A stretch of DNA of 64,000 nt, taken from positions 62,001 to 126,000 of the forward strand of contig CAKTXA010000001.1 of assembly GCA_934631005.1 (NCBI GenBank). The letters run 5' to 3'. Both the position numbers and the translations under genes were made by a program. Below are positions 34,688 to 43,012 of this stretch, one piece after another. Origin of the DNA: an uncultured Oscillospiraceae bacterium (GTDB taxonomy: Bacteria > Bacillota > Clostridia > Oscillospirales > Oscillospiraceae). The stretch's first letter is position 1. Every line of letters begins with the position of its first letter. The notes below the pieces were generated by a model. The model saw only the letters and a list, made by a program, of their open reading frames with translations. It searched no databases and was not told the origin of the DNA.

Positions 34688-35110
34688 TCATTCAGCCAGC
34701 GCCTTGCCGAGTGCGCGGCAGGCCACCAGCGCCGCGTCGTCCGGCGCTTCGCAGCACGTTACGCTCTCACAGGCGAGCTGTGCGCCTGCGGCGCGGCAGT
34801 CGTCCTCCCAGCTGCGCATCCACTCGCCGTCGCCCCAGCCGTAGGAGCCGAACAGCGCGACGGACTTGCCCGCGAGCTGCGGCTTGCAGGCGTCGAACGC
34901 CGGAGCGAACACCTCTTCCTCCAGCACCTCTGCGCCCATCGCCGGGCAGCCGAACGCCACGGCGTCATAGCCCGACAGGTCCGACGGCGCGCCGTCCACC
35001 TCAAAAATGGCGGCGTCCGCGCCGGCCTGCTTCATCCCCTCCAGAACGGCGTTCGCCATCGCTTCGGTGTTTCCCGTGCCGCTCCAATAGATCACTGCTG
35101 TTTTTTTCAT
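34688..35110 (-). CDS. Flavodoxin
   Basis: A 140-residue FMN-binding electron carrier. Phosphate-binding loop IYWSGTGNTEAMA (residues 7-19); FMN-contact loops around VAFGCPAMGAEVLEEE and FGSYGWGDGEWM. A larger ORF in this frame extends upstream, but ATG 35,110 is preceded by GGAGGA at 9 bp and gives the normal flavodoxin N-terminus. It follows the DUF3793 gene by 23 bp. It is probably made when iron is short, replacing ferredoxin; IspG encoded nearby belongs to the flavodoxin-dependent group. Confidence 0.93.
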   Translation of the reverse strand: MKKTAVIYWSGTGNTEAMANAVLEGMKQAGADAAIFEVDGAPSDLSGYDAVAFGCPAMGAEVLEEEVFAPAFDACKPQLAGKSVALFGSYGWGDGEWMRSWEDDCRAAGAQLACESVTCCEAPDDAALVACRALGKALAE

Positions 35111-35133
35111 AACAAATTCCTCCTGTTTATTTC

Positions 35134-35685
35134 TCAGCCTGCCACCGCCAAACGCTCGAGCGAGACGCCGGAGCGGTAGAGCCTGCAATAGAGTTCTGTG
35201 CACTGCCGGTATTTTCGGAACGTGGCCTGCGCCCGCTCCGCGTCGCCGTAGACCTTCCACGTCCCGACGCACTGAAAGCCGCCCGCGCGGTTCTGGATAA
35301 AGCCCCGCACATCCTCCGGCGGGTAGCTGAGGAACAGCCCCACCTCGTGCGGGAATTCCCCGCCCGCGCGCAGCCGCCGGATGAGCTGCGCCACGCAGCG
35401 CCCGCAGCTCTCGCAGCCGTAGCCGCTCTGCCGCAGCAGTGCCTGCGCGCCGCCGTCCGAAAGATCGCGCCGCAGGCGCTCCGGCCGGTAGAGATAGAGC
35501 AGCGCCCGTCCATCCCGCTGCCGCAGTGGAAGCAGGCACAGCCCGCGCGGCGCCAGCATCCGGTTGAGCCGCCGCAGCTCGCCGCGCAGCGCGGATGCGT
35601 CGCCGCACGCGCAGGAAAACAGGCTGCCCGTTTTCATTCCCGCCAGCGTCGGCGCGCCGTGGCGCACCAGCAGTTTCTCCGACAT
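35134..35685 (-). CDS. DUF3793-family protein
   Basis: A 183-residue soluble protein with a Cys-rich core (GYGCESCGRCVAQLIRRL, near 88-105) and the family block FPHEVGLFLSYPPEDVRGFI. DUF3793 proteins are of unknown function and recur near iron uptake and flavodoxin genes in anaerobic Firmicutes. It is the first gene of a two-gene unit with flavodoxin, downstream of an inverted-repeat operator. The CxxCxxC cluster could bind metal or an Fe-S centre; this is inferred from spacing only. Confidence 0.82.
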   Translation of the reverse strand: MSEKLLVRHGAPTLAGMKTGSLFSCACGDASALRGELRRLNRMLAPRGLCLLPLRQRDGRALLYLYRPERLRRDLSDGGAQALLRQSGYGCESCGRCVAQLIRRLRAGGEFPHEVGLFLSYPPEDVRGFIQNRAGGFQCVGTWKVYGDAERAQATFRKYRQCTELYCRLYRSGVSLERLAVAG

Positions 35686-35707
35686 CGCGCTCGCTCCTTC
35701 CTTATCA

Positions 35708-35723
35708 GTTAGAGTTGTCTAAC
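35708..35723. promoter_or_regulatory. Inverted-repeat operator upstream of DUF3793-flavodoxin
   Basis: GTTAGAGTTGTCTAAC has perfect 6-bp arms around a 4-bp centre, 22 bp before the DUF3793 start. The GTTAG...CTAAC ends resemble DtxR/IdeR-family metal-dependent repressor boxes. Assignment is inferred from similarity and from gene content. Confidence 0.5.
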
Positions 35724-35773
35724 TACCAGTTTTCAAAAAAGCGGCCTCCCCGCCTCTTCGTGCACAGTATAGC

Positions 35774-35816
35774 AAAAACCGGGCGGGCTGTCCGCTCCAA
35801 AACAGCCCGTCCTGGC
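35774..35816 (-). terminator. Rho-independent terminator of the AraC-family gene
   Basis: Arms CGGGCTGT / ACAGCCCG extend outward with imperfect GC pairs and are followed on the minus strand by TTTTT. It lies 15 bp after the AraC-family stop. Confidence 0.65.
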
Positions 35817-35831
35817 TCCATTTTTCACAGT

Positions 35832-36818
35832 TTACGGCTCCGCCGCGATCTCTCCCGGGGCGCAGCTGTCACGCTCCGCGCCAGCGCGGTACGCGTTCGG
35901 CGTCACGCCGATGATGCCGCGGAAGGCCTTGGCGAATTTGCTGCCGTTGTCATAGCCGAACTGCCCGGCGATGTCCAGCACCGTCCGGTCGGTCGTGCGC
36001 AGCAGCTCCGCTGCCGCGTGCATCTTCTGCGCCCGCAGATACGCCGCGGGCGACATCCCGTAAACGCCGCGGAAGCACGCCGTGAGCTGTGCCGCCGATA
36101 CGCCGAACTCCGCCGCCAGCACCGCTACCGTCCATTTGCCCTCCGTCTGCGCCAGAAGCCGCTCTCCCGCCGCCTTGGCCAGCGCCACCTGCGCGCCGGT
36201 ATAGCTCTTGCGCGGCGGCTCGGCGGGCAGCGCGCTCAAAAACAGCAGCAGCTCCAGCACCTTCACCTTAAAATAGCCGCGGCGAATGTCCTCCGGCACG
36301 CTGTACAGCTCCGAAAAAATGTGCTCCACCCGCGCCGACGACCGCGCGGCAAAATAGTCTGTCCCCGCGCAGAATTTCTCCGCCAGCGCCGCCGGGCGCA
36401 CATTCACATCCTGCAAAATGCACGACAGACACTGCGGCGCGCGCTGCGGATCGACCATCACGGAGATGCCGTGATAGTGCCCCGTGGGAAAGCTCACCGC
36501 GCTGCGCGCCGCGTCGCACCGCAGCACCGCCAGATCCCCCGGCGAGAGGAAAAAGTGCGCCTGCCCATACTGAAATTCCAGCCGTCCCTCGCGGCAGTGG
36601 TCGATCTCCAAAAGCCCCGCCGTGCTCGCCGCCACGGGGATGTGGATGCCCGCGTGCACGTCGCGGTACAGGATCCAGATGCCCGGAAACACCGCGTACT
36701 GCGTGATCTGCACGCGCCCGTCCGAGCCGCTGAGCGTGTATACGCAATGGTCGTCCGACCGGTGCAAAATCTGCGCCCCCGCCGCAAAAATGATCTCATC
36801 CTGTGCGCTCCGCGCCAT
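35832..36818 (-). CDS. AraC-family transcriptional regulator
   Basis: A 328-residue regulator. Residues 1-200 form a cupin-like sensor domain (YGQAHFFLSPGDLAVLRCDA), and residues 225-315 carry two helix-turn-helix motifs: TVAVLAAEFGVSAAQLTACF and TVLDIAGQFGYDNGSKFAKA, then the conserved FRGIIGVTPNAYR. The gene stands alone next to the DUF3793-flavodoxin unit, and its target is unknown. Its sensor resembles AraC members linked to siderophore or iron regulation (conserved Phe-Pro-Gly segments), but I would not rely on that. Confidence 0.88.
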   Translation of the reverse strand: MARSAQDEIIFAAGAQILHRSDDHCVYTLSGSDGRVQITQYAVFPGIWILYRDVHAGIHIPVAASTAGLLEIDHCREGRLEFQYGQAHFFLSPGDLAVLRCDAARSAVSFPTGHYHGISVMVDPQRAPQCLSCILQDVNVRPAALAEKFCAGTDYFAARSSARVEHIFSELYSVPEDIRRGYFKVKVLELLLFLSALPAEPPRKSYTGAQVALAKAAGERLLAQTEGKWTVAVLAAEFGVSAAQLTACFRGVYGMSPAAYLRAQKMHAAAELLRTTDRTVLDIAGQFGYDNGSKFAKAFRGIIGVTPNAYRAGAERDSCAPGEIAAEP

Positions 36819-37028
36819 GCCGACCGCTCCTTTCGTTCAAAGCGATGCTATCATATGCGATTTTCGGCGGATTTTCAAGCGGCGCAGCATTTGTTTGCAG
36901 TTTGTTTTCATTTCGCTGCCAGCGCAAGGATACTTTGGCAGTCATAATGCCGCGCGGTCGGGAAAAGCTATGCGTGTGGAAAACAGACACGTTTTTCTAC
37001 GATCTTTTTAAGAAGGAGATGTCACGAC

Positions 37029-37292
37029 ATGACGAACCGTAACAGCAACAGCATCAACATTCCCGAAGCGCGCGAAGCGATGGACAAGTTCAAGATGGAA
37101 GCCGCTTCCGAGGTTGGCGTCAACCTGAAGCAGGGCTACAACGGTCACCTCACCTCCCGTGAGGCCGGCTCCGTCGGCGGCCAGATGGTCAAGAACGTGT
37201 GCCCCATACGAACCGCGAGATTTACGAGGAATGATCGGACAGCGGTGGGGCATGCCGTCGCGGTGCGGTACATAGCTGGAATTACAGTGTAA
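37029..37292 (+). CDS. Alpha/beta-type small acid-soluble spore protein with replaced C-terminus
   Basis: The first 56 residues are a normal SASP, the DNA-coating protein of spores: SINIPEAREAMDKFKMEAAS, then EVGVNLKQGYNGHLTSREAG and SVGGQMVK. Family members end with about 10 more residues of the type KMIExxE. Here the frame instead runs VCPIRTARFTRN and on for some 30 unrelated residues to a stop just before a terminator. Composition also changes at this point. I read it as a gene split by integration of the accessory element, with its real 3' end beyond the window. RBS AAGAAGGAG at 37,010-37,018. The chimeric product may still bind DNA. Confidence 0.82.
   Translation: MTNRNSNSINIPEAREAMDKFKMEAASEVGVNLKQGYNGHLTSREAGSVGGQMVKNVCPIRTARFTRNDRTAVGHAVAVRYIAGITV
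37195..37205. other. Inferred left attachment junction (att site) in the SASP gene
   Basis: Homology to SASP stops after the codons for GGQMVKN, at about 37,197. The exact crossover cannot be fixed without the intact allele or the other junction. Confidence 0.5.
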
Positions 37293-37301
37293 GAAAAAAG
37301 T

Positions 37302-37343
37302 AGCACAAGCATCCGGAAAAATTCCGGTTCTTGTGCTGCTTTT
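37302..37343 (+). terminator. Rho-independent terminator downstream of the chimeric SASP ORF
   Basis: Arms AGCACAAG / CTTGTGCT with an inner CCGG/CCGG pair, then TTTT. It lies 9 bp beyond the stop codon. It may be the element's own boundary terminator. Confidence 0.75.
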
Positions 37344-37404
37344 CGTGGGCTATAGAGGTGTTCTTTCAAAACACGACTATGTATACTGCTTCATTGTCAC
37401 ATTA

Positions 37405-38175
37405 TCAATTCGTTCCTTGGCGAATAAAATCGTTAAATCCATCGTACGAACTTGCCCGCCAGTTTGCCAGCAGAGCATTTCTTCTGCATTGCCATTTAAA
37501 CCGCTCTTTATATTCATTATCTAGGGTGCATAAAAAGGTATCGAGTTCATTTATCAATGACTCAATTTTAGATGAAAGAATATGTACAACTTGTCCTGTA
37601 TAGTAGGATTGGACTGTAACTGTATGAGTTGTCCCAGAAATCTTGAGATCGTTTACTTGATCTTTCAGCACCGCAATATTTAAATTCGCTGCGCCAATTA
37701 AATATTTTTCAACGTTCTGAAAAATGCTGCCACATAATTTTTGATATTCATCAACCAATTTGCCATGCGAAAAAGTAAAATAGTCAATGTTTGAAACAAT
37801 AGACATATCGCTTCTTATATTGTTGATGCTATAAACCAACAACTCTCCTGGAACGGGCTGTGCAGGATTCTCTGTGCAAGTTATTAAATGTGTTTTCATT
37901 ATTTGTAGATGCCCATAAATACACGCCGTATGCGTAAAAAGCAAAGCTTCTGAATTTTTCTTGCTCAAAAGATATTTTTGAATTTCACAAATTAGCACAA
38001 CCAACATACTAGCAAATGCACCGCCAGATACTGTAAGTGCGAAATTATTTGAGAGCCATTTTGTCTGTAAGCTAATAAAGCCGATTTCCATATTCAGCGT
38101 AACAAGGTAGGTAATGATAGCTAAGAGAATGGACATTATCAGAGCAAAACGAATAACCTTGACTTGAGTTCTCAT
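37405..38175 (-). CDS. Two-TM membrane protein of unknown function
   Basis: A 256-residue protein with two N-terminal hydrophobic helices (about 8-28 and 46-64) and a roughly 190-residue soluble, probably helical, C-terminal part without a motif I know. AT-rich codon use unlike the flanking chromosome. It resembles the 227-residue protein at 52,996 in layout (two N-terminal TMs plus a helical cytoplasmic domain), though not clearly in sequence. Such two-TM proteins are frequent effectors or sensors in defence islands; no function assigned. It stands alone at the left edge of the element. Confidence 0.7.
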   Translation of the reverse strand: MRTQVKVIRFALIMSILLAIITYLVTLNMEIGFISLQTKWLSNNFALTVSGGAFASMLVVLICEIQKYLLSKKNSEALLFTHTACIYGHLQIMKTHLITCTENPAQPVPGELLVYSINNIRSDMSIVSNIDYFTFSHGKLVDEYQKLCGSIFQNVEKYLIGAANLNIAVLKDQVNDLKISGTTHTVTVQSYYTGQVVHILSSKIESLINELDTFLCTLDNEYKERFKWQCRRNALLANWRASSYDGFNDFIRQGTN

Positions 38176-38479
38176 TATTTTCTCCTTGCGTTAAGCATCT
38201 TTCTAAATAATTTCTCCAAAGATCTAACTTGTATACCTCAACAAAACAAGTATAGGATACTTTCTAATTAATTTTCAGTCGATTCGGTGATTTTTAGCAC
38301 TTCTTCACGGACTCAATCTCAGTATCTCGAACATAAATGAGCAGAGACTTTCGTTCCAAGTATCTGCTCATCAAGATCCGCGCTATTGTATTCGAAAATT
38401 CAAATTACAATTGTGGTTACTGGAGTATTTCGCTTTCAAATATTCTATTGCCTATCGAAGTCAACTGCACTCACTCTAA
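38176..38479. other. 304-bp intergenic region without recognisable gene
   Basis: AT-rich. It holds the presumed upstream region of the two-TM gene (minus strand) and the 3' end of the Fic operon. No repeat, RNA or convincing ORF was seen. Confidence 0.5.
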
Positions 38480-39085
38480 CTACAGTTCTTCCGCCCGAAA
38501 CGTCGTATATCCTTCGTAATAATAGCTGTGGTCAATGCCCTTCATAAAGATCTCGCGGCTATTCACATCATCCGTCAGCGCGGCTTTCAGCAGCACTTTG
38601 ATCTCCACGTCCTTAATCGGGCTGCGCTCCATTGCAAGCAGATAGTCCTCTTTATCGACCTTGCTCCAATCCACGACCTGACCAATGCCATTTTTCAGCA
38701 TCAAATCAAGCCAGATGCGCATACTGCGCCCGTTGCCCTCGCGGAACGGGTGCGCGACGTTCATTTCTACATACTTTTCGATGATTTCATCGAACGTACT
38801 TTGCGGCATTTTCTCGATGTTCTCCAACGCCGCTTCCAAATACATAAGCGGCGCAAAACGGAAGTTGCCTTTCGCCAAATTCACCGTGCGAAGCTCGCCT
38901 GCGAAGTCATAAATGTCCTCAAAAAGCGCTTTGTGAATCGCCTTGAGCGACGCAAACGTGCCGACAGGCAGCTTGTCCAGTGTGCCGCTCTCAAACAGCA
39001 GCATGGCTTTTTTCTTGCTGATTCGTTCCTCCTCCCGTGCAAGGTCGGCAGAACTCGTCAGCCCCAATTTATTTTCCAGTGCCAT
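38480..39085 (-). CDS. Fic-domain AMP-transferase, class III (self-inhibited)
   Basis: A 201-residue Fic protein. The active-site motif HPFREGNGR is at residues 112-120 (catalytic His 112, Mg-binding Glu, anion-binding GNGR). The substrate flap region is around LAKGNFRFAP. The C-terminal helix carries SYYYEG (187-192), the S-x-x-x-E-G inhibitory motif of class III Fic proteins such as the Neisseria enzyme, whose Glu blocks ATP binding until released. That class modifies proteins, including gyrase subunits, with AMP. It is the last gene of a tight operon, 14 bp after the 135-residue protein. Confidence 0.92.
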   Translation of the reverse strand: MALENKLGLTSSADLAREEERISKKKAMLLFESGTLDKLPVGTFASLKAIHKALFEDIYDFAGELRTVNLAKGNFRFAPLMYLEAALENIEKMPQSTFDEIIEKYVEMNVAHPFREGNGRSMRIWLDLMLKNGIGQVVDWSKVDKEDYLLAMERSPIKDVEIKVLLKAALTDDVNSREIFMKGIDHSYYYEGYTTFRAEEL

Positions 39086-39099
39086 AGTGCACCTCCAAG

Positions 39100-39507
39100 T
39101 TATTTCTGATTATGGATCTCTTTCAAGTCCTCGATAGCCAGACTCGGATCCATCGTGTGAAACATCATATAATTGCGCTTCATGGTTTCAACGGACGCCT
39201 GCTTGTAGATTTTCGCGCTGCTTTCGCCCGTGTAGTAATGCCAGTAACGATAAAGATAGCCAATCCAGTACAGCACATCCATGGAAAACATCGTCCCGCC
39301 CACGGAAAGCGCGGCTTCCGTTGTGACTTCTTCCAGCAGGTATTCTTCACCTGCCCACTGCATCCGATTGTATGTGGAGTCCAGCGCCTTGGCCGTTTCG
39401 GACAGCATAAACGCCTTTATAAAGTCGGCGCTGTCATAGCCTTTCGCGGCGGACAACTCAAACAGTCGCCCCTGTATATCGCATAGCTTTAAAGCAATCT
39501 CGTCCAT
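39100..39507 (-). CDS. Conserved hypothetical protein linked to DUF3990/DUF3791-type genes
   Basis: A 135-residue soluble protein, predicted mainly helical, with aromatic-rich stretches (MQWAGEEYLLEEV near 49-61; YWIGYLYRYWHYYTGES near 80-96). I know similar proteins from operons with DUF3990 or Fic genes, but no function. It overlaps the DUF3990 stop by 1 bp (TAATG) and precedes Fic by 14 bp. Its position between two transferase-like genes makes a neutralising or adaptor role possible; this is inference. Confidence 0.75.
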   Translation of the reverse strand: MDEIALKLCDIQGRLFELSAAKGYDSADFIKAFMLSETAKALDSTYNRMQWAGEEYLLEEVTTEAALSVGGTMFSMDVLYWIGYLYRYWHYYTGESSAKIYKQASVETMKRNYMMFHTMDPSLAIEDLKEIHNQK

Positions 39508-40382
39508 TACTTGCCTCCTGCGTTTGCTTTGTCCAGAATTTCGTCAAAGAACAGCCCCTCACGGCGGTAGTTCCTGCAAATATCATTTGCAAGAGAAACG
39601 CCCTTCGAACGGTTTTCTTCGGAAATGTCTTTCATAAACAGCCGCTCCAAGTAAGAGAGCGGAACTTCGCATTCAATGCGGACAGCGTTGCAGCCCTTTT
39701 GCGAAACTGCTACATACTGTTTGCCGAGCTGGAGCGCGGCAAGGCTGTGAACCAGAGCGCTGTCCGTGACATTGCCGATAAAAAAGTTGTCAATCACATA
39801 GAACATCCTGTCGTTGGCAATGCTGCCGACAATCAAATCCTTGCTTGCCGCCATGTCACGGTATTTGTTATAAAACGGCGTTCCGCTGATTCTCTCTATC
39901 CGGCCGCGGTTGTAGGCCACCAGCATCGCCCAGTCGATGTCAGCGGGAACATCCAGCATGGCAAGCTGCCGCGTGTCGATAGAAACAAGATACAGCTGGG
40001 ATTTTTCATAGTCGCAAATCAGCGTAAGCGCCTGACCGGGGTCGGTGCCCATGTAAAAGCCTTTGCCAAAGTCGCATTGTTTCCGGCTTTTCGGCTCGAT
40101 TGCGCCCTCAATGCCGGACTTCGAGCCGTGGTAAAGGAGTACACGCCCTGCTTCCAGTTCGACCGACTGCGCAGCGTCTTGAATGCGCTGCAAGGTCATG
40201 TCGTAAACGGGAACGCCTTTTTCCTTGCAGAGCTCATAAATCCTGGACTGCGCCAGCTTATTTGGAATCGCGCGGCCATTCTCCCAACGATTAACCGTGG
40301 CAAAGGAAACACTCAAGTGCTCGGCAAACTCCGTCTGACTCATATTCAAAAACGCACGGATTTGTTTTAACAGTTCTTGCAT
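39507..40382 (-). CDS. XRE helix-turn-helix fused to DUF3990 (ADP-ribosyltransferase-like)
   Basis: A 291-residue two-domain protein. Residues 5-55 are an XRE-type HTH (MSQTEFAEHLSVSFATVNRW, then ENGRAIP). From about 80 the DUF3990 domain begins: VLLYHGSKSGIE and CDFGKGFYMGTDPGQA, which recall the His/Tyr-containing NAD-binding core of ADP-ribosyltransferase folds. This joins autoregulation and a putative toxin in one chain. It has a perfect consensus promoter with a palindrome in the leader. Whether the fold is catalytically active cannot be told without identifying the acidic catalytic residue. Confidence 0.82.
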   Translation of the reverse strand: MQELLKQIRAFLNMSQTEFAEHLSVSFATVNRWENGRAIPNKLAQSRIYELCKEKGVPVYDMTLQRIQDAAQSVELEAGRVLLYHGSKSGIEGAIEPKSRKQCDFGKGFYMGTDPGQALTLICDYEKSQLYLVSIDTRQLAMLDVPADIDWAMLVAYNRGRIERISGTPFYNKYRDMAASKDLIVGSIANDRMFYVIDNFFIGNVTDSALVHSLAALQLGKQYVAVSQKGCNAVRIECEVPLSYLERLFMKDISEENRSKGVSLANDICRNYRREGLFFDEILDKANAGGK

Positions 40383-40387
40383 GGTTT

Positions 40388-40445
40388 TACCTCATATAGC
40401 ATTTGCTCTATAAAATATTATATCCAATGTTATATATGCTGTCAA
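40388..40445 (-). promoter_or_regulatory. Promoter and probable operator of the DUF3990-Fic operon
   Basis: Minus-strand TTGACA and TATAAT with exact 17-bp spacing (40,417-40,445) form a full-consensus promoter, so the operon must be repressed or tolerated. Between it and the start, TATAGC and GCTCTATA form a short inverted repeat (about 40,395-40,412) suited to binding by the HTH domain. Confidence 0.7.
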
Positions 40446-40695
40446 TAAAACCACAAGGATTAACAATATTGTTTTCTCTCTTAAACCATCGAAGTACGGC
40501 GCTTCATTTCGAACAAAGCAACTATCATTTGGATTAAACTCAACACGGAGAATAGTTGTTTCGAATCGAAACTCGACATTTTTCCAAAGCTGCCCTACGT
40601 CAAATTAATAAACGCACATATACCGCCAGTTTGCAGGTAATAAGTGCTTCAAGAATTTTGAAGCATAAGATTGATTTCTCTGGTAAAAAGGCACG
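40446..40695. other. 250-bp intergenic stretch without recognisable gene
   Basis: AT-rich, upstream of the Fic operon and downstream of the ADP-ribosylglycohydrolase terminator. One 68-codon plus-strand frame has no ribosome site and no recognisable product. Confidence 0.5.
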
Positions 40696-40741
40696 GATTA
40701 CCGACATAAGTGCCGGTAATCCGGTACTTATGTCGGTAATC
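40696..40741 (-). terminator. Long perfect hairpin terminator after the ADP-ribosylglycohydrolase gene
   Basis: 16-bp perfect arms (GATTACCGACATAAGT / ACTTATGTCGGTAATC) around a 14-nt loop that itself contains CCGG-TAAT-CCGG. It lies 13 bp past the stop. On the minus strand TTTTT follows after 7 nt. The size and loop symmetry leave an operator or recombination function open. Confidence 0.65.
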
Positions 40742-40754
40742 TTGAATAAATACA

Positions 40755-42329
40755 TTATCTAATATATTTTCTAAGGATGTTTATAACGTCAACATTAATT
40801 TGAAACTTTTTAGAGAGGTCTGCTGACTCGTTGCCCAGCAGAATCGCTTGTATCAATTGCAATATCTTTCCGAAGGTTTTATGTTTCAATTCTGGTATTT
40901 CAAGTAGTGCATTCATATCAGAAACACTAATGATAAATTTCTTCCCTCTTTCACCGGACGCGGAGACAACGTAATTCCCAAGGCTTTCTTTTAGTTCAGC
41001 ATGAATATCCGATTTAGCATATAGGGACATTTGCGTGTCAGTAGTTTGATTCATCAAACGACAATTCTTGGTATAAAAAGTTTGGCCCAATGCGGATTGA
41101 TACTTGGATATAATAATCAGCCGATCTTTTCCAGTTTCATATTTTGTGTCAGACAACTTTCTAACCCAACCAATAGACGTGTTCTCCCATCCGTCAGCAT
41201 TCCTTTTTGCTTCTGATACGACACGCTTGCTGACTTCCTTTCTGTTGGAAGCAAGCAGTAACTCTGTGATTTGCAGGAGTCCGTCATAATCCTGAACACA
41301 TTTCCAGTTGGAGGGGATCCATGCCGTTCCGCATAGCATACCTAACAGACCGCCTGTAACGGAAGCAAGGGTGTCCGTATCAGCGCCGACTAAAAAAGCT
41401 GGAATTCTAATTCCAAGTGCTGGATTGTTAGCATATTTGGAAGCAAGATACACAGCACCTAAAACTGTAACATCTCCAGCACCGTTTGTTTTACTAAGGC
41501 AGTCCAACTTCGTAAGAACTTTTGAGTCTTCCAGTATAAGGCCTTTTTTGAGTGCGCTTTTTACATAGTGAAGTTGATCGATCATATAGTTGACCGAATG
41601 ATTCCACTCATCAAAATACTCATAATGGGCGTTGAGGTGTGCACAATCGAGCCATATAGAAAATTCTATCGGATTTGGTATCGCTCCCCATATATGGCAT
41701 GCGTCAATCAGTGCGTCGACCAGTTCGCCGTATTCTAAAACACTTTCTTTTTTTAACAAGTAATCCAGAGCAAAAGCATAGCACGTTGCGCCCAGAATAG
41801 CTCTTGGATGACCGTGGGTCATAAACACATCCTTGATGACGGCGTTCACTAGCTCAGTAAGATTTGAAGAATATGCGTTAGCGATTACATGCGGTAGAAT
41901 TCGCATAACCGCGCCATTGCCGCCGGCATCAAAATACTCAGCGGCACATTTAGAGCGCCAAGGCAATATACCGCTTTTGTATGATCTGGCTGCCTGCAAA
42001 AGCGCTCTGCCGCCACCACGCTCATAGTTTAACCAAAAAGGCAATTCTTTCTTAATAAACTGTTCTTCCAAACCACCTGATATTATGCTTCGAGCAACCG
42101 ATAGCGTGAGCTGTGTGTCATCGCTGTATTCTCCAGGCAAAATCTTTTCCGTGTGCCAACATGGTTTGTTGCAGCGTCTTGACCACTCGATAAAGTTATC
42201 ACTTACGACAGGAGACTTATTGGTGTTTTTTGCGCGCAACTCATTCGGCCATCCCATAGCATCGCCTATCGCGGTGGCCAACATGGCGCCTTTGCATTTA
42301 TCTATTTGAGTAGGAAGTGCTGCCTTCAT
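40755..42329 (-). CDS. ADP-ribosylglycohydrolase-family protein (ARH/DraG)
   Basis: A 524-residue protein. The N-terminal 350 residues are an ADP-ribosylglycohydrolase: KGAMLATAIGDAMGWPNE, the first metal motif GEYSDDTQ (66-73) and the second FLVGADTDTLASVTGG (near 315-330). These acidic residues bind two Mg ions and hydrolyse ADP-ribose from a modified target. The C-terminal 170 residues are not part of the standard fold and may recognise the target or partner. It overlaps the DarT-like gene by 4 bp, so it is probably the antidote to that transferase in place of the macrodomain DarG. Confidence 0.88.
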   Translation of the reverse strand: MKAALPTQIDKCKGAMLATAIGDAMGWPNELRAKNTNKSPVVSDNFIEWSRRCNKPCWHTEKILPGEYSDDTQLTLSVARSIISGGLEEQFIKKELPFWLNYERGGGRALLQAARSYKSGILPWRSKCAAEYFDAGGNGAVMRILPHVIANAYSSNLTELVNAVIKDVFMTHGHPRAILGATCYAFALDYLLKKESVLEYGELVDALIDACHIWGAIPNPIEFSIWLDCAHLNAHYEYFDEWNHSVNYMIDQLHYVKSALKKGLILEDSKVLTKLDCLSKTNGAGDVTVLGAVYLASKYANNPALGIRIPAFLVGADTDTLASVTGGLLGMLCGTAWIPSNWKCVQDYDGLLQITELLLASNRKEVSKRVVSEAKRNADGWENTSIGWVRKLSDTKYETGKDRLIIISKYQSALGQTFYTKNCRLMNQTTDTQMSLYAKSDIHAELKESLGNYVVSASGERGKKFIISVSDMNALLEIPELKHKTFGKILQLIQAILLGNESADLSKKFQINVDVINILRKYIR

Positions 42330-43012
42330 GATTCAACCTCCTCTGTCCACAGGCATGGCTGCTCTTGCGGTCGAACACCCTGCTTGATCATAGCGCTCCA
42401 CGAAGGGGAAAGAACATCTGGAGCAATATAAATTGGAATTTCAGAAATGTCAAAGATATTTTGCATTGCATAAACTCGTTTGGCGATATCGACGTTTCCC
42501 ACAATTATCTTTGAAATATATCGTCGAGGGATATTATCCTTAATAAGTATTTCTGCCTGACCATTTGTCGGACAGCACGGGAGCATTTTGGCGGTTCTGA
42601 GATATGGAAAAGAAGAAACTCGGTCAGCAAAAATCTGATCAATATTCTCAAGGTCATTTTGAATAAATTGTCCATAAGCTTTACTGGCATTACATTCACA
42701 GAACTTTGCACTGCGCACCAGCAAAACCTCCAAGTCAATACACAAAACAACCCAGTCTCTAAAAATCTCATCAGCATTGTTTTTTATTGCGGAGTTTAAG
42801 AACCATGAGTTAGGATATTCGATTGTACAACACACGTGATTCAGTTCTCCGTCGTAACGTGCAGTATCATTAACATTCTTAGTATCCTGCCGAATAGATC
42901 CACTTGCAATAATACCATCCGCTGTTGCGAGGATATGTGTTAAGCTCTGCAGTTTTGTAAAATGGCAGAGTCGACTTACCGCATGACGTTTTAACCTTTC
43001 GTATCCACTCAC
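42326..43012 (-). CDS. DarT-like DNA ADP-ribosyltransferase
   Basis: A 228-residue protein that matches the DarT/DUF4433 pattern: LCHFTKLQSLTHILA (His 17 region that starts the NAD site), a polar segment with NHVCCTIEYPNSWF, and the likely catalytic Glu in NGQAEILIKDNIPRRYI (Glu 154). Known DarT enzymes attach ADP-ribose to thymidine or guanosine in single-stranded DNA and block replication. The gene starts with GTG inside the helicase stop (GTGA, 4-bp overlap) with AGGAGG upstream, and overlaps the hydrolase gene by 4 bp. Identification is from motif order, not alignment. Confidence 0.72.
   Translation of the reverse strand: MSGYERLKRHAVSRLCHFTKLQSLTHILATADGIIASGSIRQDTKNVNDTARYDGELNHVCCTIEYPNSWFLNSAIKNNADEIFRDWVVLCIDLEVLLVRSAKFCECNASKAYGQFIQNDLENIDQIFADRVSSFPYLRTAKMLPCCPTNGQAEILIKDNIPRRYISKIIVGNVDIAKRVYAMQNIFDISEIPIYIAPDVLSPSWSAMIKQGVRPQEQPCLWTEEVES

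Noticed and set aside
37197..37230. A simple frameshift in the SASP gene rather than an insertion
   Set aside because: Shifting the frame gives HTNREIYEE and a stop, which does not match the usual KMIExxE ending, and base composition changes at the same place. I could not exclude it fully.
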